From contig DPBN01000338.1 of the NCBI GenBank assembly GCA_003516955.1, positions 1 to 10,576 of the forward strand: DNA of 10,576 bases. Direction: 5' to 3'. Below the pieces are notes generated by a model. The model worked only from the letters and a program-made list of their open reading frames with translations. It had not been told where the DNA came from and made no database searches. Shown one piece after another: positions 7,703 through 10,576 of the stretch (positions are counted from its first letter, which is position 1; each line of letters begins with the position of its first letter). Source of the stretch: Armatimonadota bacterium. GTDB lineage: Bacteria; Armatimonadota; Fimbriimonadia; Fimbriimonadales; Fimbriimonadaceae. Both the position numbers and the translations under genes were made by a program.

Positions 7703-8403
7703 AGCTCCAGAACCCTATCGGGGACGTCCAAGAGCGAGGAAACGACGCTGTGCTCGGTGGGCCTCTGGGTGTTGCGATCCAGAAGGAGCGCGTGCCAGCC
7801 CGCCCGGAGGGCCCCTTCGTAGTCGTCCACCGGATGGTCGCCCACGTGCAGCAGCTCTTCGGGGGCAAGACCGAGGCGGCTCTCCGCGGCCCGGAAGATC
7901 CCGGCGTCGGGCTTCTCGATGCCGACCTCCAGCGATGCCAGCACGCAGTCGAACAGGGCGCGGAGCCCTCTTCGCTCCAGCGTCCGTTCCAAGGAGTAGT
8001 CCCAGTTGCTGACCACGGCGAGGCGGAGACCCTGGGCGCGCAGCGCCTCGAGGCAAGGCAGGACGTCTTCGTACACTTGAAAGCAGACGGAGGCCGGGCC
8101 GTAGAGATCGTCGAGGAGCCAGCCGCGAAGCTCCTCCACCGACCACTCTTGGCCGTACTCGGAAGCCCATTGGCGGAAGACGTCGATCCAGTACCGGTCG
8201 CACGCGTCGCGGTCGGCCTCGGCGTGCAGGCGGACGTAGTCGGGGCGGGTTCGCACCAGCATGGACTGCAGCCTAGACTTGGCCTCCAGCGGGTCGATCT
8301 GCGCTCCGCGACCGAGCAGCGTGCGCACCCCGAATCCCACCGGGTCCCAGTCGGTATGGACCAGTGTCTGGAAGCAGTCGAAGGAGACGGCGCGGATCGG
8401 CAT
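7699..8403 (-). CDS. HAD-superfamily hydrolase with atypical motif I
   Basis: This is a 234-residue, soluble HAD subfamily I enzyme with a helical cap between motifs I and II. Motif I is SFDCFQTL: nucleophile D9 is present, but the second Asp (D+2), the usual acid/base of phosphatases, is F11. Motif II is S132 in AVVSNWD, motif III is K164 in EKPDAGIF, and motif IV is G188-D189 with D193-D194 in HVGDHPVDD. The missing D+2 resembles 2-haloacid dehalogenases (DxYGT) and the REG-2/HDHD3-like group, so a dehalogenase-like or non-phosphatase activity is possible. The substrate is unknown. ATG 8403 is the only start, since an in-frame TAG lies upstream with no start codon between them. No Shine-Dalgarno is visible. 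It is the first gene of the minus-strand cluster and overlaps queA by 4 bases. Confidence 0.9.
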   Translation of the reverse strand: MPIRAVSFDCFQTLVHTDWDPVGFGVRTLLGRGAQIDPLEAKSRLQSMLVRTRPDYVRLHAEADRDACDRYWIDVFRQWASEYGQEWSVEELRGWLLDDLYGPASVCFQVYEDVLPCLEALRAQGLRLAVVSNWDYSLERTLERRGLRALFDCVLASLEVGIEKPDAGIFRAAESRLGLAPEELLHVGDHPVDDYEGALRAGWHALLLDRNTQRPTEHSVVSSLLDVPDRVLEL

Positions 8404-8448
8404 GGCGAGGGGCTGGGCGACCGCGGGGGTCGGCTACAATTATGATCC
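8404..8448. promoter_or_regulatory. Divergent promoter region with AT-rich patch at 8435-8446
   Basis: These 45 bases separate the HAD start (minus) from the secreted-protein start (plus). In a very GC-rich setting the run TACAATTATGAT (8435-8446) stands out. TACAAT (8435-8440) is a good plus-strand -10 element and would start transcription at about 8447-8449, on the GTG start codon itself. On the other strand CATAAT (8444-8439) is a -10 candidate that would give a leader of about 29 bases for the HAD gene. No convincing -35 hexamer is seen for either direction. The two -10 elements overlap, so the promoters may compete. Confidence 0.5.
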
Positions 8449-9120
8449 GTGAAGACGCTCGCTCTCTGGTTGGGAGCCGTTGCCCTCGGTCTCCAGGCCT
8501 CCGCGCCGAGCGGACAGGAGGTCGCGCGCAGGTTCGTCCCCGGCGACTCGGTCCGCTACGTCGTGCGGGTCGAACTGGAGCGCGGCGAGGCGGTCAGCGC
8601 CGTGGAGAGCAGGGTTCTTGAGACCGTGGAGAAGGTCGACGACGGGAGGGTCACTGTTCGGACGAAGTACCTCTCCGTCAAGGTGGGTTCTGCCGCAAGC
8701 GGATCTCGGCCGGACGACCGCACGGTCTACGGGTCGGACGGTTCGGTGTTGGCCGTCGAGGGAGGGGATGCGGACGCTCTGCGGCTTGCTCGCGCGCTGG
8801 CCGTATCCGGGGTTCCGGCGAGCGGCGGCACTTGGACGTTCGAGCAGAAGCCCGTGAGCCAGCCGGCTGCACCGCTCGCGAGGACGGTGTGCACCCTGGA
8901 CGGCACCGAGGAAGTCGGTGGCGTGCCTTCGGCGCGGGTCCGCTTCGAGTTCCGCGAGGTTCCCACATCTGGGGAGCCGCTCGGGGCGAAGGGCGTCTAC
9001 TGGCTGGCCGTCGGCGACGGCAGGCTCGTGAAGCTAGAGGCCGAACTGACGGGAATCCCCGGGCTGCCTGACAAGGACGCGAAGGCCCGCGTGACGGTCG
9101 AGCTGGATAAGGAGCGCTGA
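8449..9120 (+). CDS. Secreted protein of unknown function
   Basis: The product has 223 residues. The N-terminus (MKTLALWLGAVALGLQASA) is a Sec signal peptide with a short positive start, a hydrophobic core and a probable cleavage after ASA at 17-19. There is no lipobox cysteine. The mature part is hydrophilic, with alternating patterns typical of beta strands (for example DSVRYVVRVELERGEAV, SARVRFEFREV, DAKARVTVELDKE) and one cysteine (C148), so it is unlikely to be disulfide-bonded internally. The pattern resembles beta-rich envelope proteins in general, but I recognise no family. The start is GTG 8449; TGA lies in frame at 8443-8445 and no Shine-Dalgarno precedes it, consistent with a leaderless mRNA. 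It is monocistronic and converges on mfd with one base between the stop codons. Confidence 0.8.
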   Translation: MKTLALWLGAVALGLQASAPSGQEVARRFVPGDSVRYVVRVELERGEAVSAVESRVLETVEKVDDGRVTVRTKYLSVKVGSAASGSRPDDRTVYGSDGSVLAVEGGDADALRLARALAVSGVPASGGTWTFEQKPVSQPAAPLARTVCTLDGTEEVGGVPSARVRFEFREVPTSGEPLGAKGVYWLAVGDGRLVKLEAELTGIPGLPDKDAKARVTVELDKER

Positions 9121-9130
9121 CTCAGCGTTC
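9112..9130. terminator. Palindrome over the two convergent stop codons, possible bidirectional terminator
   Basis: CGCTGA-C-TCAGCG (9115-9127) is a perfect inverted repeat. With flanking bases it gives an 8-bp stem (one G-U pair) around an ACT loop. It contains the TGA of the secreted-protein gene and, mirrored, the TGA of mfd. No T-tract follows on either strand, so terminator function is uncertain. Confidence 0.3.
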
Positions 9131-10576
9131 GATGCTGGCTCTGGCCTCCTGATAGTCCTGCAGCGCCCGCTGGAACGCCGCGAGCATCTGTTGCACGGCC
9201 TTGAGAGGATCGCCCTCGTAGGGCCAGATGAACGCCTCCCTCGTCGTGTAGGCCGCACGGTGCCTTCGGGTCAGGATGCTGAACACCATCGGCGGGATGG
9301 AGCTCCGGTTGCGGAAGGACATGGCCACTCGGCCACCCTTGGCCTCGATCTTCTCCATGCCCAGCTCCTCCGCCACGAACCGGCAGTTCATGATCGTGAA
9401 GGCGTTTCGGACCTCCGTCGGCGGGTGGCCGTAGCGGTCCTCGATCTCGGCCGCCACAGAGGCGAGCTGCTCTACCGACCGGCAGGACATCATCTGCTGG
9501 TAGTAGTACAGGCGCTGGGCCTGGTCCTCGATGTAGCTTTCGGGGATGAGGGCCGGAACCGCGACGTCGAGCGCGGGCAGGGGCGCCAAAGAAGCCAAGG
9601 GGTCGGTCGGCTCGCTGGCGGATGCCGGCTGGCCATCTGCCGCGTTCTTCAGGGCGTGCACCGCCTCGTTGATGAGCTGCGTGTACAGCTCGTAGCCGAC
9701 GGCCGCCATCGAGCCGTGCTGCTTGGCGCCCAACAGGTCCCCTGCGCCACGGATCTGAAGGTCTCGAAAGGCCAGCGAGTAGCCCGACCCGAGGGAGCTG
9801 AACTCCTGTAGCGCCTCCAGCCGCGCGAGGGAGCCCTCCGTCAGCGCCTTCGAGGGGTGGTAGAGCAGGTAGGCGTAGGCCTGCCTGTCGGAGCGTCCGA
9901 CCCGGCCCCGGAGCTGGTAGAGCTGCGCCATCCCCAGTCGGTCCGCGTTCTCCACGATCAGGGTGTTGGCGTTGGGAATGTCGATGCCGTTCTCGATGAT
10001 CGTCGTGGAGAGCAGGATGTCGATCTCGCCCCGGATGAAGCCGATCATCACCGGCTCCAGCTCGTCTTCCGTCATCTGGCCGTGGCCAACGCCAATGCGG
10101 GCGTTCGGCACCAGCCTGCGGAGCCGCTCCGCGACGTGCCCGATGGACTCCACGCGGTTGTACACGTAGAACACCTGCCCTCCGCGTGCGAGCTCGCGCA
10201 GGATCGCCTCGCGCACGACCTCGTTCGAGTAGGGCCGGACGAACGTGCGGATCGGCAGGCGACCGGGAGGCGGGTCGTTGATGATGCTCAGCTGGCGGAT
10301 GTCCATCAAGGCCATGCTGAGCGTGCGCGGGATCGGCGTGGCCGAAAGGGACAGCACATCGACGTGCGTCCTAAGCTTCTTCAGCGCCTCCTTCTGGCGC
10401 ACACCGAACTTCTGCTCCTCGTCGATGACCACCAGGCCGAGGTTGCGGAAGGCGATCTCCTTGGTGAGCAGGGAGTGCGTGCCGATCACGACGTCCACGG
10501 AGCCGTCGCGTAAGCCTTGGAGGACCTCCCTGCGCTCCTTGGGGGACCGGAACCGGTTGATCAGCTCGAGGCGGAC
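9122..10576 (-). CDS. mfd: Transcription-repair coupling factor Mfd, C-terminal part (5' end beyond window)
   Basis: Mfd displaces RNA polymerase stalled at DNA damage using its RecG-like translocase and recruits UvrA. The frame is open to the window edge; 484 C-terminal residues are present of a protein usually near 1,150. Seen motifs (numbered from the edge): VDVVIGTH at 27-34, the DEEQKFG Walker B box at 52-58, SATPIPRT at 78-85, IIENGIDIPNANT at about 193-205, and the arginine-finger motif QLRGRVGRS at 221-229. RGAGDLLGAKQHG follows (about 276-288), the translocation-motif region. DEEQ and this last motif separate it from RecG. The last 150 or so residues are the Mfd-specific D7 domain (EDRYGHPPTEVRNAFTIM and following). 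The N-terminal UvrB-like and RNA-polymerase-interaction domains are outside the window. It ends one base from the stop of the converging secreted-protein gene. Confidence 0.97.
   Translation of the reverse strand, partial: VRLELINRFRSPKERREVLQGLRDGSVDVVIGTHSLLTKEIAFRNLGLVVIDEEQKFGVRQKEALKKLRTHVDVLSLSATPIPRTLSMALMDIRQLSIINDPPPGRLPIRTFVRPYSNEVVREAILRELARGGQVFYVYNRVESIGHVAERLRRLVPNARIGVGHGQMTEDELEPVMIGFIRGEIDILLSTTIIENGIDIPNANTLIVENADRLGMAQLYQLRGRVGRSDRQAYAYLLYHPSKALTEGSLARLEALQEFSSLGSGYSLAFRDLQIRGAGDLLGAKQHGSMAAVGYELYTQLINEAVHALKNAADGQPASASEPTDPLASLAPLPALDVAVPALIPESYIEDQAQRLYYYQQMMSCRSVEQLASVAAEIEDRYGHPPTEVRNAFTIMNCRFVAEELGMEKIEAKGGRVAMSFRNRSSIPPMVFSILTRRHRAAYTTREAFIWPYEGDPLKAVQQMLAAFQRALQDYQEARASIER

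Noticed and set aside
6870..7868. 332-codon minus-strand frame overlapping queA and the HAD gene
   Set aside because: It is a frame-shifted shadow of queA on the same strand; queA shows complete family motifs.
9122..10576. Assignment of the last gene as RecG
   Set aside because: The Walker B box DEEQ, the RGAGDLLGAKQHG motif and the C-terminal D7 domain are Mfd features.

Overview
This is a GC-rich bacterial window with dense gene packing, short or overlapping junctions, and several GTG or TTG starts. No rRNA, tRNA, mobile element, CRISPR array or long repeat is visible. No gap between genes exceeds about 45 bases. The phylum cannot be fixed from the sequence. The gene set (bacterial QueA and Mfd, a group 3b-type [NiFe] hydrogenase with a cyclic-nucleotide-domain partner) says Bacteria. 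A Fimbriimonadia/Armatimonadota-like source is only an impression.

Region 1 (2-4083, plus strand) is a five-gene operon for a cytoplasmic, NAD(P)-linked group 3b-type [NiFe] hydrogenase (sulfhydrogenase). It encodes the beta iron-sulfur subunit (5'-truncated by the window edge), a small cyclic-nucleotide-binding-fold protein without a DNA-binding domain, the gamma FAD/NAD(P)/2Fe-2S subunit, the delta small subunit and the alpha catalytic large subunit. The subunit order beta-gamma-delta-alpha matches the Pyrococcus sulfhydrogenase operon, with the cNMP-fold gene inserted. Electrons would pass between NAD(P)H, FAD, the Fe-S clusters and the NiFe site. No maturation genes lie in the window.

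Region 2 (4096-8403, minus strand, converging on region 1) is a tightly coupled five-gene cluster. Read in transcription order it holds a HAD-family hydrolase with an atypical nucleophile motif, queA (queuosine tRNA modification), a MerR-type helix-turn-helix protein of unknown role, a GT4 glycosyltransferase, and a polytopic membrane protein. The last is the most interesting gene here. It has an FD motif, a GxxD motif (GPAD) and a PAL motif in successive membrane segments, with the spacing and local sequence of presenilin/signal-peptide-peptidase intramembrane aspartyl proteases.

Region 3 (8404-8448) is a short divergent promoter region with the only evident AT-rich patch. It probably drives the minus-strand cluster one way and a secreted protein the other. 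The secreted protein starts at a GTG with no Shine-Dalgarno, so its mRNA may be leaderless.

Region 4 holds the secreted protein of unknown function (8449-9120, plus) and, converging on it with one base between stop codons, the C-terminal part of mfd, the transcription-repair coupling factor (9122 to the window end, minus). Both convergent junctions carry short palindromes over or next to the stop codons.
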